A stretch of 64,000 nucleotides of DNA from positions 28,577 through 92,576 of the forward strand of contig NZ_WGDD01000002.1 of assembly GCF_015493435.1 (NCBI RefSeq), given 5' to 3'. Below are positions 55,233-64,000 of the stretch, one piece after another; the stretch's first letter is position 1, and the number at the start of each line of letters is the position of its first letter. Origin of the DNA: Sulfurovum sp. (GTDB lineage Bacteria; Campylobacterota; Campylobacteria; Campylobacterales; Sulfurovaceae). The position numbers and the translations under genes were made by a program. The notes beneath the pieces were generated by a model. It saw only the letters and a list, made by a program, of their open reading frames with translations, did no database searches and had not been told where the DNA came from.

Positions 55233-56525
55233 GTGAAAGTTGCAGTAAAGAAGATTGACGATGCCAATGTGGCAGTTCAGGGTAACATTGAAAACAAAGT
55301 AATCGAAAACAATGTTGACAAACTTGCCAGAGAAGCAGGGAAACAGATGAAAGTGGACGGATTTAGAAAAGGAAAAGTGCCTCCGCATGTTGTAAAAAAA
55401 CTTCATGGTGACAAACTCAGACAGGATGCTGAAGGAGATGCACTCAGATCTCTTATCGACCTTGGTGTGAAAGAAGCCGGTATCAATACAGCAGATATTC
55501 TCGGTGAACCGATCTTTAGGAAATATGACAAAAAAGACGACGGCATCGAAGTAGAAGTGGAAATCTCTTTGAGACCGACGATCGAAGCAGAAGGCTATGA
55601 AAAAGCGGTTCCGGCTTTTGAAAAACCGGAAGCGACAGAAAAAGAAGTTGAAGAAAAACTTGAAGAAATCGCTGCACAGCAGGCACCGTACGAAAAGATC
55701 AAAAGAAAAAGAATGGTAAGAGACGGCGATATGGTCGTGATCGATTTCGAAGGATTTGTTGACGGTGTTGCCTTTGAAGGTGGAAAAGCGGAAAAATTCA
55801 ATCTCAAGATCGGTTCTGGTCAGTTCATCCCCGGTTTTGAAGAGCAGATCATCGGTATGAAATATGATGAAGAAAAAACCATTACCGTAACGTTCCCGGA
55901 AGAATATCAGTCCAAAGAACTTGCAGGCAAAGAGGCAGAATTCAAAGTGACTCTTCACGAGATACAGGAACAGGTACCGGCTGAACTGAATGACGAACTG
56001 GCACAGAAACTGCTTCAGGATGACAAAGCAACGCTTGACACGCTTAAAGAGAAGCTCAAAGAGCAGATCGTAAATGAGAAAGTTTCCAAAGTCTATAATG
56101 AAGAGCTCAAGCCTCAGCTGATTGAAGCGTTGGTTGAGAATTTTGATTTTGCACTCCCCAATAATATTGTTGAGCAGGAGATCGATGCGAAGATCAATGC
56201 AAAAGCAAGAGAAATGAGTGAAGCTGAACTCAATGAATTTAAGGAAAATCCTGAAAAAGTCGAAGCACTGCGCGATGAGGTAAGAGAAGAGGCTGAAAAT
56301 TCAGTCAAAGCAACATTCATTGTAGATGCACTTGCGAAAAAAGAGGCCGTGAATGTAGATGACCAGGAAGTATCACAGGCGATCTACTACGAAGCGATGA
56401 TGAGCGGACAGGACCCTCAGCAGGTGATCAAGTACTACCAGGAGAACAATCTTCTTCCAGCAGTGAAAATGGGAATGATCGAAGACAAGCTCTTTGGCAA
56501 ACTTCTCGGTTTGGATCAAAAATAA
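55233..56525 (+). CDS. tig: Trigger factor
   Basis: Ribosome-bound chaperone and prolyl isomerase. The start is GTG behind AAAGGAT. 430 residues: ribosome-binding N-domain with the GFRKGKVPP signature near 46, an FKBP-type PPIase domain about 155-235 (DGDMVVIDFEGFVDG; FEEQIIGMKYDEEKTI), and the helical substrate-binding C-domain. The order tig-clpP-def matches the phylum. Confidence 0.96.
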   Translation: MKVAVKKIDDANVAVQGNIENKVIENNVDKLAREAGKQMKVDGFRKGKVPPHVVKKLHGDKLRQDAEGDALRSLIDLGVKEAGINTADILGEPIFRKYDKKDDGIEVEVEISLRPTIEAEGYEKAVPAFEKPEATEKEVEEKLEEIAAQQAPYEKIKRKRMVRDGDMVVIDFEGFVDGVAFEGGKAEKFNLKIGSGQFIPGFEEQIIGMKYDEEKTITVTFPEEYQSKELAGKEAEFKVTLHEIQEQVPAELNDELAQKLLQDDKATLDTLKEKLKEQIVNEKVSKVYNEELKPQLIEALVENFDFALPNNIVEQEIDAKINAKAREMSEAELNEFKENPEKVEALRDEVREEAENSVKATFIVDALAKKEAVNVDDQEVSQAIYYEAMMSGQDPQQVIKYYQENNLLPAVKMGMIEDKLFGKLLGLDQK

Positions 56526-56534
56526 TCCCGACTG

Positions 56535-56552
56535 GGTGCGCAGGTGCGCACC
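56535..56552. terminator. GC-rich hairpin after tig
   Basis: GGTGCGCA and TGCGCACC form a perfect 8-bp stem with a two-base loop, 10 bases after the tig stop. The same GGTGCGCA core appears in the palindrome at 59436. Confidence 0.55.
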
Positions 56553-56637
56553 TTCCAGAGCTATTGACTTTGTTAATGTATATTTGAGTTGATACACAAT
56601 CTATTTAACTATATATTAAAGATATTAAAGGCATAAA

Positions 56638-57225
56638 ATGAGTTATATTCCATACGTTGTAGAACAGACCGGCAGAGGCGAAAGATCTTACGATATCTAT
56701 TCACGTCTATTGAAAGACAGGATCGTTATGCTCAGCGGCGAGGTGAATGACCAGGTCGCTTCTTCCATTGTGGCGCAGCTGCTTTTCCTCGAGGCGCAGG
56801 ACCCCGACAAAGATATCTACTTCTACATCAACTCGCCGGGCGGCGTGATCACGTCGGGTCTTAGTATGTTCGATACGATGAACTACATCAAACCCGACAT
56901 TGTCACCATCTGTATCGGCCAGGCGGCATCCATGGGGGCTTTCCTGCTTGCATCGGGGACCAAAGGGAAGCGTTATGCGCTGCCGCATGCACGCATTATG
57001 ATACATCAGCCTTCAGGCGGAGCACAGGGACAGTCCACTGATATCCAGATACAGGCACAGGAGATCCAGAGACTCAAAGATACGCTTAATGAGATTTTGG
57101 CGGAGAAGACAGGGAAAACGGCTAAAAAAATTGAAAAAGATACCGAGAGAGACAATTTTATGTCCGCCAAAGAAGCAGTAGAGTACGGTCTGATCGATAA
57201 AGTACTCACTAAATCGTTTTCATAG
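56638..57225 (+). CDS. clpP: ATP-dependent Clp protease proteolytic subunit
   Basis: Serine protease ring partnered by ClpX or ClpA. The catalytic Ser is in [14 protein letters not shown] near 97 and the His in [12 protein letters not shown] near 122; [13 protein letters not shown] near 62 is the substrate-strand motif. 195 residues, normal. AAAGG lies upstream; the next gene starts 8 bases after the stop. Confidence 0.97.
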   Translation: MSYIPYVVEQTGRGERSYDIYSRLLKDRIVMLSGEVNDQVASSIVAQLLFLEAQDPDKDIYFYINSPGGVITSGLSMFDTMNYIKPDIVTICIGQAASMGAFLLASGTKGKRYALPHARIMIHQPSGGAQGQSTDIQIQAQEIQRLKDTLNEILAEKTGKTAKKIEKDTERDNFMSAKEAVEYGLIDKVLTKSFS

Positions 57226-57233
57226 GACAGAGA

Positions 57234-57752
57234 ATGGTCAGAGAGATAGTGATTTACCCCGATAAACGTTTAAAGCAGATTTCAAGAGAAGTTGAGCAGT
57301 TTGACGGTACACTGCATGATCTTCTGGACGATATGTATGAAACGATGGTCGCACGCAACGGTGTGGGACTGGCGGCCATTCAGGTTGGTGTTGATCTTCG
57401 TGCTCTCATCATCAATGTACCTCTTGAAAAAGAGGAAGGTGAGCATGACCAGCCTAAAGAGAATACCCTTGAAATGATCAATCCGGTCATTGTCGAGAAA
57501 GACGGTTCTGAAAAATTTCAGGAAGGATGTCTTTCTGTTCCCGGTATTTATGAAGATATAGAACGTGCCAAACATGTCAAAGTTACCTATTTTGACCGAA
57601 ACGGTGAGCAGCATACCATTGAAGATGATGATTTTCTTGCTATCGCTATGCAGCATGAGATCGATCATCTTGATGGAAAGGTTTTCATTGAGAAACTCTC
57701 TTTTCTCAAACGCAAAAAATTTGAAAAAGAGTGGGCAAAGCGGAACAAATAG
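57234..57752 (+). CDS. def: Peptide deformylase
   Basis: Removes the formyl group from nascent N-termini. The three signature motifs are present: GVGLAAIQVG near 41, EGCLSVPG near 97 and QHEIDHLDGKVFIEKL near 140, supplying the metal ligands. 172 residues. It is coupled to clpP. Confidence 0.96.
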   Translation: MVREIVIYPDKRLKQISREVEQFDGTLHDLLDDMYETMVARNGVGLAAIQVGVDLRALIINVPLEKEEGEHDQPKENTLEMINPVIVEKDGSEKFQEGCLSVPGIYEDIERAKHVKVTYFDRNGEQHTIEDDDFLAIAMQHEIDHLDGKVFIEKLSFLKRKKFEKEWAKRNK

Positions 57753-57850
57753 TATTTTGGGCAGAAGAAACCCTTTGTTTATACAGATAGAAATATGACA
57801 ATATGACATATTTTTGATCTTCTGCCGTATTCTTGTGTCATACTGCGACT

Positions 57851-59437
57851 ATGAATGCAAAAACGCATAGTGGTAATCTTCCACCCCAAAACCAAAAAAT
57901 AAAAGTCAAAGAAAAACAGCCGGCCATTGTGAACCGTCTTGCCTGTGCAACACTTGAAGGTGTCAATGCCAAGGTGATAGAAGTCGAGGCTACTTTTACC
58001 AAAGGATTACCCGGATTTTCCGTGGTAGGTCTTGCTTCCAATGATATACAGGAAGCGAAAGAACGTGTAAAATCTGCACTTTTGACCAATGATTTTGTTT
58101 TTCCCCCTTTGAAGATAACAATCAATCTGTCTCCCAGTGACATCAAGAAGAACGGCACACATTTTGACCTTTCACTGGCTCTCCTGGTAGCACTGAACAA
58201 AAATGCCTTTACAGAAGAGGGTTTGTTTGTTTTCGGTGAGCTTGGCCTTGACGGGCGTGTGAAAAGTTCCACGCTGCTTTTCCCCCTTATCCTTTCTCTC
58301 AAAGAGCAGGGATTGATCAGAAGAGCAATCGTTCCCCTGGAAGCCATCAAACATTTGAGTCATATCTCCGGTGTAGATTTTATTGCGGTGGAAACACTCT
58401 CCGAGACTATACAGCTTTTGAAGAAAAAAGAGTTTAAAGCCCATACAAAGCAGTTTTCCTATGAAGCAAGATCACTGGAAATATCAGGAAAACCCTACTA
58501 TTATGAAGAGAGTTTTGAAAGTGACTTTGCTGAGGTAAAAGGTCAGCTGATTGCCAAAAGGGCAGCTATGATAGCGGCGGCTGGTATGCACAATTTTTTT
58601 ATGGAGGGTAATCCGGGTTGCGGAAAGAGTATGATCGCCAAACGGCTGAAAGACATACTTCCGCCGCTGTATGAAGAGGAGCTTCTTTCTATTGCCAAGC
58701 ATCAGTTTCTTGATGGCCAGACACCGGACTTCAAGGCAATACGCCCTATGCGTTCCCCACATCATACGGCAACTTCTGCTTCTATCTTCGGCGGGGGTTC
58801 CGGACAGGCAAAGATCGGCGAAGTTGCGCTTGCCAATTACGGGATACTTTTTTTTGATGAAATCCCCCATTTTTCCAAAAATGTGCTTGAAGCGATGAGA
58901 GAACCGCTGCAGGACAAGAAAGTACATATTGCCAGGGTCAATGCCAAGATAGAGTACCAGGCGGATATTATGTTCGTTGCAGCACAAAATCCCTGTCCCT
59001 GCGGGAACCTGCTTTCAAAAACCAAGGCCTGCCGTTGTTCCGAAGTGGAGATCAAGCGTTATCAGAATAAACTTTCAGACCCTTTTCTTGACCGTATTGA
59101 TCTTTTTGTGGTCATGCAGGAAGTCAATATCGATGATAAAGGAGATATTAGCTCAGAGGCAATGCATAAGGCGGTGATTTCAGCATTTATCAAACAGAAA
59201 GAGCGGGGGCAGGAAAGGCTTAACGGTAAACTGGCTGAAAACGAGATAGAGCGTTATTGTCTTTTAACTGTCGATGCGGGCAAGGTACTTGAAGGTGCCA
59301 TCGCCAGGTTCGGGCTTTCACACAGAAGCATTGCCTCAGTCAAAAAAGTGGGACGTACCATAGCAGATATTAACGGACATGAGAAAATCGAGAAAAAAGA
59401 TATACTTGAAGCATTGAGTTACAGAAGAAGAAAGTAG
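57851..59437 (+). CDS. comM: YifB/ComM-family Mg-chelatase-like AAA ATPase
   Basis: In naturally competent bacteria ComM is a branch-migration helicase for recombination. Domains: N-terminal Lon-like domain (NRLACATLEGVNAKVIEVEA; GLPGFSVVGLASNDIQEAKERV), Walker A GNPGCGKSMIAKRL near 255, Walker B region ILFFDEIPHFSKNVLEAMREP near 330, and a Cys cluster NPCPCGNLLSKTKACRCS near 375. The start is uncertain: ATG 57851 (528 residues) or GTG 57929, which would align better with the usual VNRLACATLEG start; neither has a clear ribosome site. Confidence 0.88.
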   Translation: MNAKTHSGNLPPQNQKIKVKEKQPAIVNRLACATLEGVNAKVIEVEATFTKGLPGFSVVGLASNDIQEAKERVKSALLTNDFVFPPLKITINLSPSDIKKNGTHFDLSLALLVALNKNAFTEEGLFVFGELGLDGRVKSSTLLFPLILSLKEQGLIRRAIVPLEAIKHLSHISGVDFIAVETLSETIQLLKKKEFKAHTKQFSYEARSLEISGKPYYYEESFESDFAEVKGQLIAKRAAMIAAAGMHNFFMEGNPGCGKSMIAKRLKDILPPLYEEELLSIAKHQFLDGQTPDFKAIRPMRSPHHTATSASIFGGGSGQAKIGEVALANYGILFFDEIPHFSKNVLEAMREPLQDKKVHIARVNAKIEYQADIMFVAAQNPCPCGNLLSKTKACRCSEVEIKRYQNKLSDPFLDRIDLFVVMQEVNIDDKGDISSEAMHKAVISAFIKQKERGQERLNGKLAENEIERYCLLTVDAGKVLEGAIARFGLSHRSIASVKKVGRTIADINGHEKIEKKDILEALSYRRRK

Positions 59438-59457
59438 GGTGCGCAATTGCGCACCCT
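59436..59457. terminator. Perfect 22-bp palindrome between convergent comM and yeiH genes
   Basis: AGGGTGCGCAA and TTGCGCACCCT abut without a loop right at the comM stop. It would serve both convergent genes. It shares GGTGCGCA with 56535. Confidence 0.6.
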
Positions 59458-59471
59458 GTCACGAAAGCAGC

Positions 59472-60539
59472 CTATAATATCTCTACGATCACTTTTGTGA
59501 TTATGAACCCGCCTACAACAAGCCAGACAAACATACTGAGGGCTGTGTAGACTGGTGCGAGGCCAAGACCTTTGAACTTGGCAAAGATCGTTCCCATACC
59601 CAGTGCAGTCATTGCCATAGTAAGCAGGAAGGTATCTATCTCGTTAATAACATGAACAATATTTTCCGGAATAAAATGGAACGAATTGAATCCTGCAACC
59701 AAAATGAAGTAAACGGCAAACCAGGGAATAACGAGTTTGGTTTTTCCGCTATGCTCGCCACCTGCGCGTCTGGCATCCCAGGCAAGGTAGAGACCGAGGA
59801 TGATCAGCATCGGTGCGATCATAATAACCCTGGTCATTTTGACAATTACCGCTGCATCAGCCATTTCTTTTGGAGAACCCGGTACAGAGGCTGGTACGGC
59901 AACGACCTGTGCCACTTCATGGATGGTACCGCCTACATAGATCCCGAATTCCCTTGCTGTCATATGAAGGAAGCCTGAAGCATGTTCAATGATCGTTGTA
60001 TAAAGTACAGGGTAAAGGAACATAGAAATGGTACCGAAGAGTACGACCATGGAAACAGCTACAGCAGTTTTGTACTCTTCTGCTTTCAAGACGGGCTCGG
60101 TTGCCAGTACAGCGGCTGCGCCACACACAGCTCCACCCGCAGCAGTAAGGATAGAAGTGTCTTTTTCCATCTTGAATATCTTTGTGCCGATCCATGAGCC
60201 GAATATCAGCGTGGAAGAGAGCATGATCAGAGAAACGAGAAATCCATCCATACCTACGGCCATGATTTCCTGAAAGGTGATTCTGAAACCGTACACTACA
60301 ATGGCAAAACGTAGAATTTTTTTACCTGAAAAGGTGATACCGCTATGCCATTCTACAGGAGTTTGGTTATGCAGTGTATTGGCGTAAAAGATACCCATGA
60401 CAATACCGATGACAAGAGGGGACAGCCCCAGTGCTTTGACCGGTCCGAGTCCGGCAATATAAGTTGCGCCCGCAGCGAATATCGCAACGAACAAAATACC
60501 ACTGAGGGTACCTTTGCGGTTTTCAGGAGAAAAAGCCAT
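59472..60539 (-). CDS. yeiH: YeiH-family (UPF0324) putative sulfate exporter
   Basis: 355 residues, about 10 transmembrane helices. Family text includes GTLSGILFVAIFAAGATYIAG at the start, GGAVCGAAAVLATEPVLKA near 135 and GTIHEVAQVVAV near 208. Members are annotated as sulfate exporters with little direct proof. It is divergent from a LysR regulator gene, the usual regulator-target arrangement (compare yeiE-yeiH). Confidence 0.9.
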   Translation of the reverse strand: MAFSPENRKGTLSGILFVAIFAAGATYIAGLGPVKALGLSPLVIGIVMGIFYANTLHNQTPVEWHSGITFSGKKILRFAIVVYGFRITFQEIMAVGMDGFLVSLIMLSSTLIFGSWIGTKIFKMEKDTSILTAAGGAVCGAAAVLATEPVLKAEEYKTAVAVSMVVLFGTISMFLYPVLYTTIIEHASGFLHMTAREFGIYVGGTIHEVAQVVAVPASVPGSPKEMADAAVIVKMTRVIMIAPMLIILGLYLAWDARRAGGEHSGKTKLVIPWFAVYFILVAGFNSFHFIPENIVHVINEIDTFLLTMAMTALGMGTIFAKFKGLGLAPVYTALSMFVWLVVGGFIITKVIVEIL

Positions 60540-60675
60540 ATAAATCCTTTTAGGTTAGTCAAGTTAAATTCAAAAAAATTGATAACTATTTTGGAATACT
60601 ACTATAATTTTGATACAATAAGCAAATAAATTCAATACAAAAAGATAATAAATTTTTTAGAACAAAGAGAGCATT

Positions 60676-61590
60676 ATGAAAATAACACTTCGACAGATGG
60701 AAATATTTCTCAATGTGGTCGAGTCCGGTCACCTTACCAATGTGGCAAAAAAAATGAATTTGAGCCAATCAGCGATTTCCATGTCCATCAAAGAGCTGGA
60801 AAATATTCTGGGGCGGCCCGTCTTTGACAGGATCAATAAAAAATTGGTACTCAACGAAGTGGGACGGGCCTTTTACAAAGAGATTGATCCGATCTTTAAA
60901 AAGCTTTCTGATATTGAATATGAATTTAAAAACTCAGAGAACAAAGGAATGATCCGTGTCGGAGCAAGTACAACGATCGTAGATTATCTGATGCCTTCGA
61001 TTATTTGCAGCTATATGAGTTCTTACCCTGATGTGAAGATCACACTCAAAGAAGGCAATACCAAAGAGATCGTCGAAATGATCAAAGCCGGAAACATTGA
61101 TGTGGCTTTTGTTGAAGGGATCGTGAACGGTTCCGATATCATTCAGGAAAAAATAGGAGTAGATGAACTGGCTGTCATTACCGCCAATAAAGCCATGGCG
61201 GCACCCTGTTATATTGATGAACTGGCGCAGAAACGCTGGGTGCTTCGTGAAGAGGGTTCCGGAACGAGAGAAGTCTTTCTCAATTATCTGAAAGACAAAG
61301 TGAGTGATTTAAATATCTTTTTTGAATTGGGACATACGGAGTCGATCAAGAGTATTTTGCTGAACAGGGAGTGTTTTACCTGTATTTCAAAAATTTCTGT
61401 CAGAAATGAAATTGCAGAAGGGAAACTGTTTGAAGTGAATGTCAAGAATTTTGACTGTAAACGTGATTTTTTGATGATTTACCATAAGGACAAGTACCAC
61501 AGTACACTGTTTGAAAAGTTTCTTTTCTTCTCCAAAAAACTGATGATGCAAATGCTGGATGAGGAACAGCGTATCAAACAGAACGTCTAA
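60676..61590 (+). CDS. LysR-family transcriptional regulator
   Basis: 304 residues: N-terminal winged helix (LRQMEIFLNVVESGHLTNVAKKMNLSQSAISMSIKELE) is split here for reading into LRQMEIFLNVVESGHLTN and VAKKMNLSQSAISMSIKEL, then a periplasmic-binding-like effector domain from about 90 (GASTTIVDYLMPSII; VAFVEGIVNG; REEGSGTREVFLNYL). It most likely controls the adjacent divergent yeiH gene, sensing a sulfur compound or similar anion. The end overlaps mobA by 17 bases on the other strand. Confidence 0.92.
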   Translation: MKITLRQMEIFLNVVESGHLTNVAKKMNLSQSAISMSIKELENILGRPVFDRINKKLVLNEVGRAFYKEIDPIFKKLSDIEYEFKNSENKGMIRVGASTTIVDYLMPSIICSYMSSYPDVKITLKEGNTKEIVEMIKAGNIDVAFVEGIVNGSDIIQEKIGVDELAVITANKAMAAPCYIDELAQKRWVLREEGSGTREVFLNYLKDKVSDLNIFFELGHTESIKSILLNRECFTCISKISVRNEIAEGKLFEVNVKNFDCKRDFLMIYHKDKYHSTLFEKFLFFSKKLMMQMLDEEQRIKQNV

Positions 61591-62143
61591 TCGCTGCCTC
61601 ATACTCATGGGGATGGTTAAGATTTTCAAAGGATGTATTGTCCTCAAATGCTATAAACCTGCTTCTGTTCTGATTAAGAAGAGAAGTCAGCCTGTGTCTG
61701 TTATCCAGAAGCTGCTGTTTGGCAAAAGGCAAGAGTGAACGTCTGTAAATACCGCAGAGAGGCTGTATGCCGTCCGGACTTTTGGCTATAACGGCATCGG
61801 CATTCTTCCGATTGGCTTCAAACAAGGCAGCAATTACCTTTTCAGTGACAAACGGAGCGTCAACACTTAAAACGAAAAGTGCATCCGTGTCCAGCGTTTC
61901 AAAAGCTGAAACGATACCTGCAAGCGGTGAACTTTCTTCATATCTGTCACAGATCAGTTCGGCAGGGAAAGCAAATTTGTTTTCTTTCGCGGAAAGATAG
62001 ACGGATTCAAATATATTTTGCATTTTTCTATACTGGTATTCCGCCAGTGTCGGGTATTGTCCAAAGGGAAGCAGTGCTTTGTCCCTGCCCATACGTGAGC
62101 TTTTCCCGCCGGCAAAAATGACTGCCGGTATTGTATACTTCAT
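61574..62143 (-). CDS. mobA: Molybdenum cofactor guanylyltransferase
   Basis: Adds GMP to molybdopterin to give the MGD cofactor of nitrate, formate and similar oxidoreductases. The 189-residue form starts MKYTIPAVIFAGGKSSRMG behind a full AAAGGAGG. The nucleotide loop FAGGKSSRMGRDKALLPFG is at 10-28 and the Mg-binding Asp is in FVLSVDAPFV near 97. The start overlaps the MFS stop by 4 bases. Confidence 0.92.
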   Translation of the reverse strand: MKYTIPAVIFAGGKSSRMGRDKALLPFGQYPTLAEYQYRKMQNIFESVYLSAKENKFAFPAELICDRYEESSPLAGIVSAFETLDTDALFVLSVDAPFVTEKVIAALFEANRKNADAVIAKSPDGIQPLCGIYRRSLLPFAKQQLLDNRHRLTSLLNQNRSRFIAFEDNTSFENLNHPHEYEAAIRRSV

Positions 62144-63261
62144 GCAGCAGCCTCCTTTCTTTTTTGATGTATCAATAATACCGCAAATGCCATAAAGGTG
62201 ATACATGCTTCAACAAGAAACATATTTTTGCCGTAAATTTGGCCCGAAAGTATTGCCCCAACTGAACCACCCAGCCCGAATGCTATACCGAGAAAGAACT
62301 GCTGTGCCAGTTTTTTTTGGGAATAAAGTGAAAAAACATAGGTAATCGAGGCGGTATGATAGAGTGCAAAAGAGACAGCATGGAGTGACTGTGATGCAAA
62401 GGTCCAGGGAACAGAGCCGGGGAAGAGGTAGAGGATCATCCATCGGATGACAGTAACAAGGATGGCGAACTGGAGAATATTCAGCAGATTGCGCTGCAGG
62501 AGAGGTCCCTGAAAATAGAGCATGACAATTTCGCAGACCACACCAAAACTCCACATCCAGCTTGTCATTTCCAATGAGATGCCGTGTGAAGTTTCATAAA
62601 TGGTGAAAAAGTTGTAAAATCCTCCGAAACCTACCTGCATTAAAAAAACTGATACCCAGAAAGCCCAGTATTTTGACAGGGAGAAAGCACTGTCATCCTG
62701 CGCTGCCGAATGGACGGTAGTATCATACCTGACCAGTAAAGTACCGAATACCAGGGAAAGAAACGTTGCAGCATTCAGGTAATACAGTGCTTCATAGGGG
62801 ACTTCCAGAACTTTCCCCAGCCAAAGTGCAATCCCCATGAATCCCAGTGATCCCCAGAGACGGATCTTGCCGTAAGATGTTTTGGTCAGTGAAGCAAGTG
62901 CAATGGTTTCTACATAGGGAAGCGAAATACCTACCGCTGCACCGAAAAGCAGGTTTGCGACAAGGTAGAGTCCAAAACTTTTGACTGTTCCCAGAAAGAG
63001 CAGTGTAGAGATAACGGCAAGAACGAGAGAAAGAATATATACTTTCGGGGTCAGTGCAATATAGTGTCTAAAGATGAAAGGCAGTAGAAAACGCATAAAA
63101 GGTGCAGCGGCATAGATAACCCCAACTTCTATGGTGGAATAGCCAAGTTCCAACAGGACTTTGGGCATGAAAATGACATAAACACCGACCAGCGCAAAAT
63201 AAAAAAAGTAGAAGGCTCCAAGAATGGGGGAGAAGAATTCCGGCCGTACTTTCAGTTTCAT
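62140..63261 (-). CDS. MFS transporter (MFS_1-like, phenylpropionate-permease type)
   Basis: 373 residues with about 12 transmembrane helices and few long loops. The N-terminus (FYFFYFALVGVYVIFMPKVL) and the GISLPYVETIALASL region resemble HcaT/MFS_1-like permeases. The substrate is unknown. It is overlapped by 4 bases with both the RDD gene upstream and mobA downstream, so one transcript is likely. Confidence 0.85.
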   Translation of the reverse strand: MKLKVRPEFFSPILGAFYFFYFALVGVYVIFMPKVLLELGYSTIEVGVIYAAAPFMRFLLPFIFRHYIALTPKVYILSLVLAVISTLLFLGTVKSFGLYLVANLLFGAAVGISLPYVETIALASLTKTSYGKIRLWGSLGFMGIALWLGKVLEVPYEALYYLNAATFLSLVFGTLLVRYDTTVHSAAQDDSAFSLSKYWAFWVSVFLMQVGFGGFYNFFTIYETSHGISLEMTSWMWSFGVVCEIVMLYFQGPLLQRNLLNILQFAILVTVIRWMILYLFPGSVPWTFASQSLHAVSFALYHTASITYVFSLYSQKKLAQQFFLGIAFGLGGSVGAILSGQIYGKNMFLVEACITFMAFAVLLIHQKRKEAAA

Positions 63262-63791
63262 TTTGATTCAGGCAGACAAATAACAGCTGTATTGCTTAAA
63301 AGGTCATGCAGGGTTTTTGCATCTTTTCGGAAGAACATCATGAGCCAGCCAAAAATTGTGAAAAGTGAGAGTACAGCCGCGACATTTCTAAAAAAAATAA
63401 TAAAAAGTGAAGGCTTTTCTCCGGTACTTTCATCTATGAGGGTAAGATCATAGGCACGGTATCCGGGTGTCTGACCTGTTTTGTACATGAAAGCGGTCTG
63501 GATAACGATAAGAGGCACAAGAATATAAAGCCATCCCAGTGCCTTGTGTGCGGCAAAACCTTCCCTTCCACCCATTACCAGGTAAAAAACAATATACATA
63601 ATGGGCATTACAAGCATAAACGAGTCGGTCAGAAAGGCTTTTACTTTTTCCCCCTTGGAAGCATAATTTCTTTTTGGTTTTTGCGATTTTTCCTGAGAAG
63701 TTTTTTTTGTTATTCTACCTTGTTTAATATCACGAAAACGTTTCTTCCGGGGAGTATGCCTCTGCGGATCGCTGTTTGCTGTTTTTGCCAT
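63258..63791 (-). CDS. RDD-family membrane protein
   Basis: 177 residues from MAKTANSDPQRH; its ATG shares one base with the stop of the upstream gene (TAATG), which fixes the start. A basic N-terminus (about 1-40) precedes the RDD domain with three to four hydrophobic segments; TGQTPGYRAYDLTLIDESTGE near 108 is the family text. The transported or bound solute is unknown. Confidence 0.85.
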   Translation of the reverse strand: MAKTANSDPQRHTPRKKRFRDIKQGRITKKTSQEKSQKPKRNYASKGEKVKAFLTDSFMLVMPIMYIVFYLVMGGREGFAAHKALGWLYILVPLIVIQTAFMYKTGQTPGYRAYDLTLIDESTGEKPSLFIIFFRNVAAVLSLFTIFGWLMMFFRKDAKTLHDLLSNTAVICLPESK

Positions 63792-64000
63792 TAGAAATCC
63801 CATACGACGGCACCGTAAATGCCGTTAAAATCCATGTCGACAGCCAGGCCCTCTGCAAGATCATTGCTATCAAGATGTATGCCTTTGTACCCGGCTTCGA
63901 TACCCAGCCCCATGCTGAAAGTATATCGGGCACTCAGCTCGTAGTTGTAATACGTTGTATTGTCATAACTGAAATAATCCCCTTCAAACTGAAGACTGAC
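63791..64000 (-). CDS. Outer-membrane beta-barrel protein, C-terminal part (cut by window end)
   Basis: Only the last 69 residues are present; the 5' end lies beyond base 64000. The text has alternating aromatic strands (YYNYELSARYTFSMGLGIEA; GIYGAVVWDF) and ends in Phe, the usual outer-membrane insertion signal. A small beta-barrel of the TIGR04219 or OmpA-like kind is likely. It heads or belongs to the RDD-MFS-mobA transcript. Confidence 0.7.
   Translation of the reverse strand, partial: VSLQFEGDYFSYDNTTYYNYELSARYTFSMGLGIEAGYKGIHLDSNDLAEGLAVDMDFNGIYGAVVWDF

Noticed and set aside
63730..63933. Minus-strand ORF of 67 codons at the window end
   Set aside because: Overlaps the clear outer-membrane protein end and RDD start in another frame; shadow.

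Overview
This 64-kb window is a bacterial chromosome segment of moderate GC. Gene content and gene order point to the Campylobacterota (Epsilonproteobacteria), most like the Sulfurovum/Sulfurimonas side of the phylum. Blocks that I recall from Campylobacter and Helicobacter chromosomes recur here: purB next to nrdA, rlmN near rsmA-rnj-rluB, secG-frr-pyrE, folE/tig/clpP/def, and dnaA with putative DnaA boxes on both sides. The genus is inference from memory; no 16S gene is present. Almost everything is housekeeping. I see no CRISPR array, insertion sequence or prophage.

Layout. 1-6 kb: a low-complexity secreted protein, a YegS-type lipid kinase, class Ia ribonucleotide reductase alpha (nrdA) and purB, with a 341-base structured gap between nrdA and purB that may encode a small RNA. 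6-17 kb: RNA modification and processing genes (RluA-type synthase, rlmN, rsmA, rnj, RluB-type synthase), a nucleoside phosphorylase, hisF, kdsD/kpsF and rarA, ending in a small AT-rich nucleotidyltransferase pair. Three perfect 16-bp parS sites lie between 6.8 and 8.8 kb. 17.3-18 kb: five tRNA genes behind a perfect consensus sigma70 promoter. 18-30 kb: an SNF-family transporter, purM, small proteins, an HI0933-type flavoprotein, tRNA-Val, dapF-coaE, an L,D-transpeptidase, a Bax-inhibitor-1 protein, a BioC-like methyltransferase, and secG-frr-pyrE. 30-33 kb: a PAS protein and a HerA-like ATPase. 33-42.3 kb: a type II secretion cluster in two divergent arms, gspK-L-M-N-C-D-E-J on the minus strand and gspG-H-I on the plus strand; gspF and the prepilin peptidase gene are absent. 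42-44.7 kb: small membrane and lipoproteins, a YgjP-type metalloprotease and ruvC. 44.66-46.3 kb: the likely bipartite replication origin flanking dnaA, followed by dnaN, pyrG and recJ. 50.6-53 kb: nifS-nifU iron-sulfur assembly genes behind a palindrome. 53-64 kb: a STAS-like protein, folE, mutY, tig-clpP-def, a ComM/YifB ATPase, a divergent yeiH/LysR pair, and a minus-strand operon of an outer-membrane protein (cut by the window end), an RDD protein, an MFS transporter and mobA.

How it fits together. The dnaA region with its DnaA-box clusters and DnaA-trio-like sequence would start replication, and the parS cluster about 37 kb away would load ParB for origin segregation. The gsp cluster would export folded proteins across the outer membrane if GspF and a prepilin peptidase are encoded elsewhere. 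Many gene ends carry short GC-rich palindromes that look like terminators or REP-type elements. The least explained parts are the purB-nrdA spacer, the symmetric bioC/secG palindrome, the duplicated 43-bp hairpin element near coaE, and a small zinc-ribbon membrane protein that appears to start at AUU or AUC.
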